From positions 773,148 through 837,147 of the forward strand of contig NZ_MSCP01000001.1 in NCBI RefSeq assembly GCF_002954715.1: a DNA stretch of 64,000 nt, written 5' to 3'. Shown one piece after another: positions 27,252 through 35,653 of this stretch (positions within the stretch are counted from its first letter, which is position 1; each line of letters opens with the position of its first letter). This DNA comes from Aliivibrio sifiae (lineage in GTDB: Bacteria > Pseudomonadota > Gammaproteobacteria > Enterobacterales > Vibrionaceae). The position numbers and the translations under genes were made by a program. The notes below the pieces were generated by a model. It was given only the letters and a program-made list of their open reading frames with translations, did no database searches and was not told the origin of the DNA.

Positions 27252-29597
27252 ATGACTTTGTTACCAATTTGTGCCATTCGTTCTGAGTTTTCTGCTTCTA
27301 TTTCACAGAAGAATTTAGTTATTCAATCTGAAACTGGGTCTGGAAAATCAACACATTTACCATTATGGGCTGCAGAAAAAGGGCGAGTGTTGGTTATTGA
27401 ACCAAGAAGAATTGCCTGTATTGCTCTGGCTGAGTATCTTGCGCTGAAAAGTGGAACTGATTTAGGGACCGAAATTGGCTATGCCATTAAATTAGATAGT
27501 CAATATACCGAAAGCTGTAAGGTGGTATTTGTTACTCCTGGTATCGCGTTAAAGTGGTTCATGGAAGATAAGTTAGCTACATTTCAATTTATAATGATAG
27601 ATGAGTTCCATGAACGTCGTTGGGATACAGACATATTATTAGCGTTATTGAATAAACATAAAGCGCATCGTTTGATCCTAACTTCCGCTACGATAGAAAG
27701 TGGACCGCTAGCCAAATATGCTAATGCCGATGTACTTGTTGCTGAAGGGCGTCAATTCACGGTAGCAGTGTCGAACATCGCAGCTCATTCACAACAAATG
27801 CCAACAGATAAAGATCTTGAACAACGAATTATAGATACGTTGCAACAAACTATTCAGCAAGGTGAAGTCGGTGATATTTTAGTCTTTTTACCAGGTAAAA
27901 AAGAAATTACTCAATGTGCTCAAATTACTACGATCAAATTGCCTAATGTTAAGGTTATACCTTTATTTGCGGGGGTTTCTGATACTCACCGTAATCAAGC
28001 GTTGACGCCATCTTCTCAACAACGTGTTATTTTTGCTACGAATGTGGCGGAAACGTCATTAACTATCCCTAATATTACTTTAGTCATTGATTCAGGCTTA
28101 GAACGAAGAACGCATCAAAGAAATGGACGAACAACTCTTTCACTGCAAGCAATTTCAAAAGCAAGCAGAGAGCAGCGTTCAGGACGAGCAGGACGCACTC
28201 AGGCAGGACGAGCCATTCGATTATTTGGCGAACATGCCCCGTTAGACTCGATGACACCACCAGAATTACAAAGGGAAGAGTTGGTGGAAGCGGTACTTGC
28301 TGCGGCAAGCTGTGGTGCTAAATTACGAGATATGCCACTTCTTGAATCGCTACCTGAAAAATCACTCTCTGCTGCAGAAGAAAAATTAAAGCTAATGGGG
28401 GCAATCGATTCTGAACTCTTCATTACTGACTATGGTTTACGTTTATTTCCTTTGCCTATTGATACTCTTTTTTCACACATGATTTCAGTGGTAGAAGGTA
28501 AAGCAGAAAAAGAAACCGTGGTTGATGTAGTAGCGGGATTGTCTGTATCAAATAAACTGTTTTCATTGTCGAATTCAGAGATGGCGCTAGATGAATTTTT
28601 ACGCTGGAACCCAAAGTCGTGTGATGTAGTAACGCTAGTTTCCATTATTCGTGGGCATGAGTGCTATGGGTTAACGATTGATGATGAGTTGCGTAAAGAA
28701 GCACAAGCTCTCGCGATACAAATTAGATCAGAACTATCATTACCTGACTTAGAGGTGAGTAGTCGATTAAAAAGGGATGAAGTGTTACAACAACTGGTTA
28801 AAAAATTACCAGAACTAGTTTATATTCGAAGAGAAAAACGAAGAGAAGCATTTGGTAATGGTAAACAAGAAGTTGTATTAGGCCGACATAGTCATTTTTT
28901 GCCTATTTATGAGGCTGCTGTTGTGTTTAACCAATTTTCTCTTCCCGGAAGAGGCAATAAGCAGACGTTAACGATAGGTACAGCCTTAGCACCAATAGAA
29001 TTACTTTGGATTATTGATTCTGGACTCGCTGACTGTCGTATTGGCGAATGCATTAATGATGATCAAGATCTGAAAATCGCTCATGAATATTATTATGCAA
29101 ATAGACTGTTAATGATTAAATATGTAGAGCTCACAGAGGTAGATGCGATTCCAGCAATCGTATCTCAAGTCATGGAAGGGAGCATATTACCGTCATTTAA
29201 AGAGAAAAGAATGACTGAAATTGCCGCTTGGCAACTCTATTGTCAACTTAATGGCAATAAAATGAGTTCAGTAGTGACGTTTGAATCTTGGTTTGCAGCA
29301 CAGTTAGAAGAGCTTGGTATTACTTCTTTAGAAGATATGATGTTATTTGATGAAACCGATTTCATATTTGATGGGATCCCTGAGTGGGAAATATCTGACT
29401 TTATAAAAACCTATCCTCAGCATATTGTTTTGCCAGATATCACCTTATCTGTCGACTATTTCCCTCAAAGTAAGCGTATTTTGCTAAATTATGTAAAAGG
29501 TCAACGAAAAGGGGATGTTAAAAGGTGGGAGCTTCCAACTTGGTCTGGTTGGCGCATTCAATATAAAAAAGCCAGTCGTAACATTGATGTTAAATAA
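27252..29597 (+). CDS. DEAH-family ATP-dependent helicase (HrpB-like)
   Basis: 781-residue superfamily 2 helicase. Motif I SETGSGKST (26-34), motif Ia EPRRIA, motif II DEFH (117-120), motif III SAT, motif V NVAETSLTI and motif VI QRSGRAGR are all intact, so it should be an active NTPase. A winged-helix/ratchet region and the HrpB-type C-terminal domain (RIxLNYVKGQ ... PTWSG near the end) follow. It is shorter and more divergent than E. coli HrpB (about 809 residues) and could be a paralogue. Function of HrpB is poorly defined. Start ATG 27252 lacks a clear Shine-Dalgarno. Confidence 0.8.
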   Translation: MTLLPICAIRSEFSASISQKNLVIQSETGSGKSTHLPLWAAEKGRVLVIEPRRIACIALAEYLALKSGTDLGTEIGYAIKLDSQYTESCKVVFVTPGIALKWFMEDKLATFQFIMIDEFHERRWDTDILLALLNKHKAHRLILTSATIESGPLAKYANADVLVAEGRQFTVAVSNIAAHSQQMPTDKDLEQRIIDTLQQTIQQGEVGDILVFLPGKKEITQCAQITTIKLPNVKVIPLFAGVSDTHRNQALTPSSQQRVIFATNVAETSLTIPNITLVIDSGLERRTHQRNGRTTLSLQAISKASREQRSGRAGRTQAGRAIRLFGEHAPLDSMTPPELQREELVEAVLAAASCGAKLRDMPLLESLPEKSLSAAEEKLKLMGAIDSELFITDYGLRLFPLPIDTLFSHMISVVEGKAEKETVVDVVAGLSVSNKLFSLSNSEMALDEFLRWNPKSCDVVTLVSIIRGHECYGLTIDDELRKEAQALAIQIRSELSLPDLEVSSRLKRDEVLQQLVKKLPELVYIRREKRREAFGNGKQEVVLGRHSHFLPIYEAAVVFNQFSLPGRGNKQTLTIGTALAPIELLWIIDSGLADCRIGECINDDQDLKIAHEYYYANRLLMIKYVELTEVDAIPAIVSQVMEGSILPSFKEKRMTEIAAWQLYCQLNGNKMSSVVTFESWFAAQLEELGITSLEDMMLFDETDFIFDGIPEWEISDFIKTYPQHIVLPDITLSVDYFPQSKRILLNYVKGQRKGDVKRWELPTWSGWRIQYKKASRNIDVK

Positions 29598-29676
29598 TTC
29601 AATAAGATAAATTAGAATCTCGGTATGTATTTTGCTTATCAATATGAAAAGGCAAGTTACTGACAAAAGGTAAATT

Positions 29677-30450
29677 ATGAACAAATGGATGCTATTGATT
29701 GCATTGGCTCTACCCTTCATGACATCAGCAAAAACATTGAATCGTATTTCTTCTTATGAGGACAGTTATTTATTAGGAAGCTACACCGATAGCATTAATA
29801 AGGATGAATACATTAATGGTGGCTTTGAGGATGCTGATGGGCTTCAGAATGTGGAAGTAAAGTTTCAATTCTCATTAGCGGTACCGATTATACCTATCAA
29901 TAACACGACAGCATTGATGTTCTCTTATACGCAAAAATCATTGTGGCAATTAGGCAACAGTGATATTTCATCGCCTTTTAGAGAAACCAACTATAAGCCA
30001 CAATTCTTTTTGATGCATCAATCTAATATGTTGTTATTTAACAATGCAGAAATTGGTTATATGCATGAATCAAATGGTCAAACATCAAGTCTATCTCGCA
30101 GTTGGGATCGCATATATGGTGCATTGGAGCGTATTGATGGCCCAATTCAATATGGGTTTAGAACTTGGTATGTGTTTGCTGATGAAGAAAATAATGAAGA
30201 TATTCTTGATTACCTCGGTCATTACGACGTATGGGTGAAAGCAGGTAATGATATTGGTGAGTTTAATACTCGTTTTCATTATAACTTTGAGACAGACAAA
30301 GGTGGAGTAGAAGCCGGTTACACCCTTTATTTAAATAAATTTGTCGGTTTGTATGTTCAAGCGTGGAAAGGTTATGGCGAAACGTTAATTGATTATAATT
30401 ACGATCAAACTCGTATTGGTTTAGGCATGAAGTTAATTCCACCAAACTAA
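29677..30450 (+). CDS. pldA: Outer-membrane phospholipase A
   Basis: Hydrolyses phospholipids that reach the outer leaflet of the outer membrane. 257 residues: signal peptide ending TSA (residue 18), then a 12-strand barrel. The catalytic region HESNGQ ... SRSWDR gives His130 and Ser132, matching E. coli His142 and Ser144. The third catalytic residue, Asn156 in E. coli (SWNR), is Asp144 here. C-terminal WKGYGETLIDYNYDQTRIGLG is highly conserved with E. coli PldA. AAAAGG lies before the start; a terminator follows. Confidence 0.93.
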   Translation: MNKWMLLIALALPFMTSAKTLNRISSYEDSYLLGSYTDSINKDEYINGGFEDADGLQNVEVKFQFSLAVPIIPINNTTALMFSYTQKSLWQLGNSDISSPFRETNYKPQFFLMHQSNMLLFNNAEIGYMHESNGQTSSLSRSWDRIYGALERIDGPIQYGFRTWYVFADEENNEDILDYLGHYDVWVKAGNDIGEFNTRFHYNFETDKGGVEAGYTLYLNKFVGLYVQAWKGYGETLIDYNYDQTRIGLGMKLIPPN

Positions 30451-30475
30451 TCGCTAATGATATCCCTATCACATA

Positions 30476-30507
30476 ATAAAAAGCTTCTATTAATGAAGCT
30501 TTTTTGT
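30476..30507 (+). terminator. Intrinsic terminator after pldA
   Basis: Stem AAAAGCTTC / GAAGCTTTT with a 7-nt loop and T-run. Confidence 0.85.
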
Positions 30508-30614
30508 TTTTTAATCCCTCATATTTTAAGGATTATTTGGACTATGATGATGATCATTGCTATCAGTTTTAAATTGAATTACGATCGCGCCAGTTTTTTA
30601 TTTGGGTACACAAT

Positions 30615-31259
30615 ATGATAATAATGATGTTGCTGAGTTTTATTCTTATTGGAGCGGTACTGTGGTGGTTCTACAGTCGCAGTAATGCTGCATCCCTAAA
30701 CCCAGTTTGGATGATATTTATTGTTGTTATCAGCATGATTGTTATTTTCTCTTCGGGTTTACGTCCTGAAAAATTTGCTGTGAATAATAAAGCCATTACT
30801 GAGCCATTAGGTCCTCTCTCTTATGAAGACAAGATGCGTCATTTAGAAGACCAGTTAAAAGAGTCTCCGAACAATGCAGATCTTTGGTTTAAAATTGGTC
30901 AAGGTTATTTGCTTAATGGTGAGCTAAAACCAGCTAATATTTGTTTTGGTTATGCTATCCGTTTAACTGAAGAACCAACAGCTAATCAATATGCAGCAAA
31001 GGCAACCGCTCAATACTATTTACATTCTCAATTGTTTGATGAAGACGTAAAAGAGTTAGTAGAGAAAGCCTTAGCATTAGATGAATACAACCAAGCCGCG
31101 TTAACCTTAATTGCTTCTGACCATTTTGTGAGTTTCCGTTATCAAAAAGCGATTAATGCATGGCAGAAAATTTTAGATTCAGAGCGTGTTGATGTAGATA
31201 GAGTGACGATTATTAATTCAATTAACCAAGCAAAGAAATTAATGAATGCTCGTCGCTAG
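30615..31259 (+). CDS. nrfG: NrfG/CcmI-type TPR protein (heme-lyase accessory)
   Basis: 214 residues with two N-terminal membrane helices (about 3-20 and 30-47) and a periplasmic tetratricopeptide-repeat domain from about residue 70 (DLWFKIGQGYLLNGELKPANICFGYAIRL). This is the CcmI/NrfG arrangement: the TPR domain presents the apocytochrome C-terminus to the heme lyase. The companion NrfE and NrfF genes lie 4-7 kb downstream, so NrfG is the best name, needed for the special CxxCK heme of NrfA. A six-copy 8-bp repeat begins at its stop codon. Confidence 0.75.
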   Translation: MIIMMLLSFILIGAVLWWFYSRSNAASLNPVWMIFIVVISMIVIFSSGLRPEKFAVNNKAITEPLGPLSYEDKMRHLEDQLKESPNNADLWFKIGQGYLLNGELKPANICFGYAIRLTEEPTANQYAAKATAQYYLHSQLFDEDVKELVEKALALDEYNQAALTLIASDHFVSFRYQKAINAWQKILDSERVDVDRVTIINSINQAKKLMNARR

Positions 31260-31305
31260 TTAAAGAGTTAAAGAGTTAAAGAGTTAAAGAGTTAAAGAGT
31301 TAAAG
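31258..31305. repeat. Tandem repeat: six copies of an 8-bp unit (AGTTAAAG)
   Basis: Six perfect head-to-tail copies of AGTTAAAG, starting within the stop codon of the NrfG-like gene and ending just before a terminator hairpin. Such simple repeats are prone to slipped-strand length change. Confidence 0.95.
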
Positions 31306-31309
31306 ATAT

Positions 31310-31352
31310 GAAAAAGCCGACACTTCATTTATTGAAATGTCGGCTTTTTTGT
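31310..31352. terminator. Bidirectional terminator (nrfG-like gene / nrfA)
   Basis: Stem AAAGCCGACAxTTCA / TGAAxTGTCGGCTTT with T-runs on both strands. Confidence 0.9.
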
Positions 31353-31390
31353 TAGTGTCTACCAATCAGTTAATCACATTCGTTAATTGA

Positions 31391-32830
31391 TTATTTTATT
31401 GGTTCGTAATCTTTAGATTCACGTTCTTTGGCTTCGTTTTCCCATTTTGGAACCACTGTTTCTAAGAAGTGTTTTTTCTCAGCACTCATGCCTTCCATAT
31501 CCATACCTAAGGCTTTTTGTGCTGCTGCTTTAGTCGAGATATCTGGAATTGCGATAGGGTCAGTAATGCCTTTTTTCGCTAACAGACGAACCAGTTTAGT
31601 ACGAGCATCCGCAGCTTTATCAACAGCAGTACCTAATACTTCTAGTGCAATCTCAGGAGCATGCATATGAATACCATGCGAAGCTATCGCGTAATCCCAA
31701 CGCCATTGAGCATGACGGATATCTAACAAGATTGGTTCCATCTCTGCTTTGGTTGCGCCTGCATCCCATGCTGCACCCGCTTCAAAATGGGCAGCTACGA
31801 TTTGACGTTCAGCGGTTAGCTTCATTTTTATTACTTGTGCTTTACGACTCGCAACAACGCCTTGTAACATCTCTTTTGATTGCGTATGACAATTAGCACA
31901 CGTATCTTCAAAGCGATCAAATGGGTTACCCACTTTGTGGTCTGTATAAACAGTGCCATCTTCATTTGTTACTTTTGGCATATGACAATCAACACAAGTG
32001 ACCTTGTTTTTACCATGGATGCCTTCACGCCATGTTTCGTAGCCTGGGTGTTGTGCTTTTAGCATTGGAGCTTTAGATACTTTATGGGTCCAATCGCTAA
32101 AACCAATTTCGTCATAGTACTCTTCCATTTCATCAACCGTAGTCCCTTTATCCCAAGGGAACTTAACGGCTTTAGTTTTACCCGTGAAGTAGTATTCAAC
32201 GTGACATTGACCACAAACGGACGCTTGTTGATCTAAACGAGATTGGTCACCAAAAGGTTTTCCAATTGCGTCCATTGCACGTTCTACGTGCGGTTTAGTG
32301 ATTGCCAGGGCTGGTTCGCCGTTTTTAAAGCCTTCACTACGGGTGTCGTGACAATCGGCACAACCAATCGGGTTTTGAATTTCGCTACCCAGACGTGCCC
32401 ATTTACCAGAGAAGTAACCGTCTTCGCCTTGCTCTTCAATTACACGACCAACATCAGGGCTTTTACAGCTCCAACAAGCCATTGGCATAGGGCCTGAATT
32501 TGCATCAGTAGGGCCAGCAGTTCGAAGGGTTTGTCTTACGTCATCTATTGCATAAAAATGTCCACGAGCTTTATTATAGTCTTTGGCAAAACCATAACCT
32601 GCCCACATGATGACCATGTTTGGGTCTTCAGCCAGCGCATCTTCAATTTGCACACTGTCAGAGGTTGAACGCCAAGATTGATATTGCTCAGCATGTTCTT
32701 TTGCATATGCTTCATTACGAGGGTCAACTCGCTCAGTTTTTTCAGAGGCAGCAAAGCTGTGGCTACTTAGTAATAACGTAGTCACCATGGCAATTGCAGC
32801 GGCTGAACGACGGGTCCATTGCTTTTTCAC
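31391..32830 (-). CDS. nrfA: Cytochrome c nitrite reductase (ammonia-forming), catalytic subunit
   Basis: Periplasmic pentaheme enzyme reducing nitrite to ammonium with six electrons. 479 residues (E. coli 478). Signal peptide to about residue 28 (SFA). The catalytic heme motif CWSCK with its Lys ligand is at 119-123; four ordinary CxxCH motifs are at 157, 206, 279 and 311. GTG 32830 is the chosen start: GGAG lies 9 nt upstream and the protein then begins MKKQWTRR, a normal signal n-region. An upstream TTG at 32845 overlaps that Shine-Dalgarno. Divergent from nrfBCD. Confidence 0.97.
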   Translation of the reverse strand: MKKQWTRRSAAAIAMVTTLLLSSHSFAASEKTERVDPRNEAYAKEHAEQYQSWRSTSDSVQIEDALAEDPNMVIMWAGYGFAKDYNKARGHFYAIDDVRQTLRTAGPTDANSGPMPMACWSCKSPDVGRVIEEQGEDGYFSGKWARLGSEIQNPIGCADCHDTRSEGFKNGEPALAITKPHVERAMDAIGKPFGDQSRLDQQASVCGQCHVEYYFTGKTKAVKFPWDKGTTVDEMEEYYDEIGFSDWTHKVSKAPMLKAQHPGYETWREGIHGKNKVTCVDCHMPKVTNEDGTVYTDHKVGNPFDRFEDTCANCHTQSKEMLQGVVASRKAQVIKMKLTAERQIVAAHFEAGAAWDAGATKAEMEPILLDIRHAQWRWDYAIASHGIHMHAPEIALEVLGTAVDKAADARTKLVRLLAKKGITDPIAIPDISTKAAAQKALGMDMEGMSAEKKHFLETVVPKWENEAKERESKDYEPIK

Positions 32831-32956
32831 AGTAGATATCTCCAATATTCTTGTTATGAATTAGCCAAGCGTTGTGAAAGCGACTATCAATCAGAATTGG
32901 AAACATAATGAGTATATCGTAGATAAGGGGCGGTCATTTTTTCATCGGGATTTGTA

Positions 32957-32970
32957 TTGATTTACATCAA
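32957..32970. promoter_or_regulatory. FNR box in the nrfA-nrfB intergenic region
   Basis: TTGATttacATCAA, a perfect match to the FNR consensus, about 130 nt upstream of the nrfA start. It fits anaerobic activation of nitrite respiration. I could not place a matching -10 at exact class II spacing. Confidence 0.75.
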
Positions 32971-32979
32971 GTTACATAA

Positions 32980-32993
32980 GTGATCTATATCAC
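32980..32993. promoter_or_regulatory. CRP-type (or FNR-variant) palindrome in the nrf control region
   Basis: GTGATctatATCAC: a perfect CRP core (GTGA-N6-TCAC) that is also an FNR-like variant, 10 bp from the FNR box. The whole interval 32831-33321 is a control region without a gene. Confidence 0.6.
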
Positions 32994-33205
32994 CAATTAA
33001 TACTTATACCCCAAAAGTATTAATTCAAATGCATTTTATTAAGAATGCTTCTTATTTGTGTTATATAACAGTGAGATAAGTCTATTTGCGCCATATCACA
33101 AAAGTGGTAGATAGATGTATTTTATAAGACACACTTTGTATTATTTCGATACATTTATATATAAACTGTCTCTGTTAAGCGTTGTGGCTAACTATCCAAT
33201 GAGAA

Positions 33206-33219
33206 TTGATTTCAATGAA
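33206..33219 (+). promoter_or_regulatory. FNR-like site upstream of nrfB
   Basis: TTGATttcaATGAA matches the FNR consensus at 9 of 10 positions, about 110 nt before nrfB. TACAAT at 33239-33244 could be its -10, though the implied spacing (-38.5) is 3 nt off the ideal. Confidence 0.4.
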
Positions 33220-33321
33220 GAGCTTGTTTCTTCATCAATACAATAACTCATCCATTTTATTTTATGCGTCCGATCTTTGATTGATTTGACTGATATAAAG
33301 TAGGAAAGGGAAGGATATAAC

Positions 33322-33915
33322 ATGGGCAAAGTTAATTTAGCCATAGCCACAATGTTGAAGCTACTCTTCGCATTTTGTCTCTATGGTTTGTCTCTCAATG
33401 TTGCAGCAGATGAATCGCCCCAAATAGAGGCTAACTCATCAAATCGACATGAAGTGACGTTAATTCGTGACCGAGACTACGCATGTACTCAATGTCATAA
33501 AGATGAAAAAGAAACACTTAAAGGTTCACACGGTGAAGATGCATTTGCCATTCTTAAGCGTGATGTGAATTGTGTAGAGTGTCATAAATCAATAGGGCCT
33601 GATCATCGAGAAGGCGCTCCTCAAGTAACGAAATATTCTGCAGCACAATCAAAGCAAGGCACGGAAAAAGTGACCCTCTCGTTTGATGAAATTTTACAAG
33701 CTAATAGCCAATGTACTGATTGTCATACCTCAGAAAGATTACGTGATGATAGCTGGACGCATGACGTTCACGCCAAAAACTTAACCTGCTCATCTTGTCA
33801 TATTGTGCATGGAGAAAAAGAAGCGGTACTTTCTTTTGACCATTCATCAAAGATAAAGATGTGTGTTGATTGCCACGCTGATTTTAATCAGAAAAAAAAT
33901 AAGCTAGGAGAATAG
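33322..33915 (+). CDS. nrfB: Pentaheme cytochrome c NrfB
   Basis: Periplasmic electron carrier passing electrons from the NrfCD quinol dehydrogenase to NrfA. 197 residues with signal peptide (about 1-29) and exactly five CxxCH heme motifs at residues 55, 84, 131, 156 and 181. First gene of nrfBCD, 1 nt before nrfC; AAGG lies before the start. FNR control is likely from the upstream sites. Confidence 0.95.
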   Translation: MGKVNLAIATMLKLLFAFCLYGLSLNVAADESPQIEANSSNRHEVTLIRDRDYACTQCHKDEKETLKGSHGEDAFAILKRDVNCVECHKSIGPDHREGAPQVTKYSAAQSKQGTEKVTLSFDEILQANSQCTDCHTSERLRDDSWTHDVHAKNLTCSSCHIVHGEKEAVLSFDHSSKIKMCVDCHADFNQKKNKLGE

Positions 33916-33916
33916 T

Positions 33917-34603
33917 ATGAGTTGTTCTAGACGAAATTTTTTAGCTGGTTCAGGTGCTGTGATCTTTACTACTGGAGTGGCGACTACCTCATTAATGAGC
34001 AGTAAAAAAACGCTGGCTTATTCGATGGAAGACGGCGCGAAACGCTATGGCATGGTGCATGATGAGACGGCCTGTATTGGTTGTACGGCCTGTACAGAAG
34101 CGTGTCGAGAAGTAAACAGTGTGCCAGAAGGCGTTTCTCGATTAGAGATCATTCGTAGTGAACCTCGTGGTGAGTTTCCTGATGTTGATTACCGCTTTAC
34201 TCGTAAATCATGCCAGCATTGTGAGAATGCACCGTGTGTCATGGTGTGTCCGACAGGTGCTGCTTATAAAGATGAAGCAACCGGTATTGTTGATGTTCAT
34301 AATGAGAAATGCGTAGGCTGTGGTTATTGTTTAGCAGCGTGTCCTTATCAAGTACGTTTCTTTAATCCTGTTACCAAATCAGCAGATAAATGTGATTTTT
34401 GTCGTGAGACGAATTTAGCTCAAGGCAAACAACCTGCGTGTGTTGAATCGTGTCCAACAAAAGCACTGATCTTTGGTGACTTGAACGATAAAAATAGTGA
34501 GATTAATGCGGTATTAAGCAATAGCGTATTCTATCGAGACAAAGTGGACCTAGGCACTAAGCCTAAGTTATTTAAGATCCCAAACCAAAAAGGGGAGATT
34601 TAA
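33917..34603 (+). CDS. nrfC: NrfC, ferredoxin-type four-cluster iron-sulfur protein
   Basis: Periplasmic electron-transfer subunit of the NrfCD quinol dehydrogenase. 228 residues with a twin-arginine signal (SCSRRNFLAGSG, residues 2-13), so it is exported folded through Tat. Four cysteine clusters follow: CIGCTACTEAC, CQHCENAPCVMVCP, CVGCGYCLAACPYQ and CDFC ... CVESCPT, each giving a 4Fe-4S site. AGGAG precedes the start. Abuts nrfB and nrfD. Confidence 0.95.
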   Translation: MSCSRRNFLAGSGAVIFTTGVATTSLMSSKKTLAYSMEDGAKRYGMVHDETACIGCTACTEACREVNSVPEGVSRLEIIRSEPRGEFPDVDYRFTRKSCQHCENAPCVMVCPTGAAYKDEATGIVDVHNEKCVGCGYCLAACPYQVRFFNPVTKSADKCDFCRETNLAQGKQPACVESCPTKALIFGDLNDKNSEINAVLSNSVFYRDKVDLGTKPKLFKIPNQKGEI

Positions 34604-34604
34604 G

Positions 34605-35561
34605 ATGAGTGCATGGGAAGCTGCGTTTAATTTTGACTCCTTAGTTTGGGATTGGATCATAGCGATCTATCTTTTCTTAGCAGGCATGTCTGCGGGTGCC
34701 GTTATGATTTCAATTTATTTGAAGCGTAAAGTCATCGAAGGAGATCCTGCTCATAATGGCATCATTAAAGCCATGGCAATTCTGGCTCCATTTGGCATTA
34801 TTGTTGGTTTGTTAATTCTAGTATTCCATCTAACTAAACCGTTAGCGTTCTGGAAAATCATGATTTACTTCAACCCAACATCGGTAATGTCGATGGGGGT
34901 TATCTTGTTCCAAGTGTATATGGTTGTTTTGTTTGCTTGGATAGGGATAATTTTTAGAAAAGAAATCATGGGGTTCTTAAAAGGGAAGTTTGGTTTTATC
35001 GATACGATCTTGTTGAAGATAGAACAGTTTGAGAATGCATTAGAAATCGTGTTAGCGGTGTTAGCGATTATGCTTGCTGCTTATACTGGTTTCTTGTTAT
35101 CTGCATTACAAACTTACCCAATGTTAAATAACCCAGTACTGCCGATTTTATTCTTGTTCTCAAGTTTATCTTCAGGTGCTGCGGCGTGTTTATTATTTGG
35201 TATTTTAGGTTTTGGGGAATCGAGCACAAGCACTTCAGTAAAGTGGATTCATAATTTCGAACGACCAGTTGTGCTGTTCGAGTTATTTGTTTTAGTGACG
35301 TTCTTTACTGGATTAATCTTCAGCGGAGGCCAAGGGGAAGTTGCCGCTTGGGCTGCGATTGGTGGTGGATTTTGGGGCACTTGGTTCTGGGTTGGCGTTA
35401 TTGGTTTGGGTATGATTGCGCCATTGGCCCTTAACGCTTTCGCACCAAAAGAAATGACACATGGCAAAGGCTTTATCTTTGTTGTTACGTCACTAAGTTT
35501 ACTTGGTGTATTAATGCTGCGAACATTTGTTCTCTATGCAGGGCAAATGACCGTCGTATAA
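34605..35561 (+). CDS. nrfD: NrfD, membrane quinol dehydrogenase subunit
   Basis: Oxidises menaquinol in the inner membrane and passes electrons to NrfC. 318 residues, about eight membrane helices, length as in E. coli (318). It begins one base after the nrfC stop with a GGGAG ribosome site. NrfD/PsrC family features visible are the N-terminal AWEAAFNFDSLVWDW and the helices around LFLAGMSAGAVMIS. Confidence 0.94.
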   Translation: MSAWEAAFNFDSLVWDWIIAIYLFLAGMSAGAVMISIYLKRKVIEGDPAHNGIIKAMAILAPFGIIVGLLILVFHLTKPLAFWKIMIYFNPTSVMSMGVILFQVYMVVLFAWIGIIFRKEIMGFLKGKFGFIDTILLKIEQFENALEIVLAVLAIMLAAYTGFLLSALQTYPMLNNPVLPILFLFSSLSSGAAACLLFGILGFGESSTSTSVKWIHNFERPVVLFELFVLVTFFTGLIFSGGQGEVAAWAAIGGGFWGTWFWVGVIGLGMIAPLALNAFAPKEMTHGKGFIFVVTSLSLLGVLMLRTFVLYAGQMTVV

Positions 35562-35653
35562 TGTAGTATCGTCATGTTTATCTTAAGTTACTTATTTAAG
35601 TCACACTAGGATAAGCATGACGTTTTTATTTTTTGAGGGATCAGTGGAGTCGT

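Noticed and set aside
28084-28423. Overlapping minus-strand open frames inside the helicase gene
   Set aside because: Shadows of a strongly supported coding frame with intact helicase motifs on the other strand.
31258-31305. CRISPR-like array
   Set aside because: Units are 8 bp, directly adjacent and without spacers: a simple tandem repeat.
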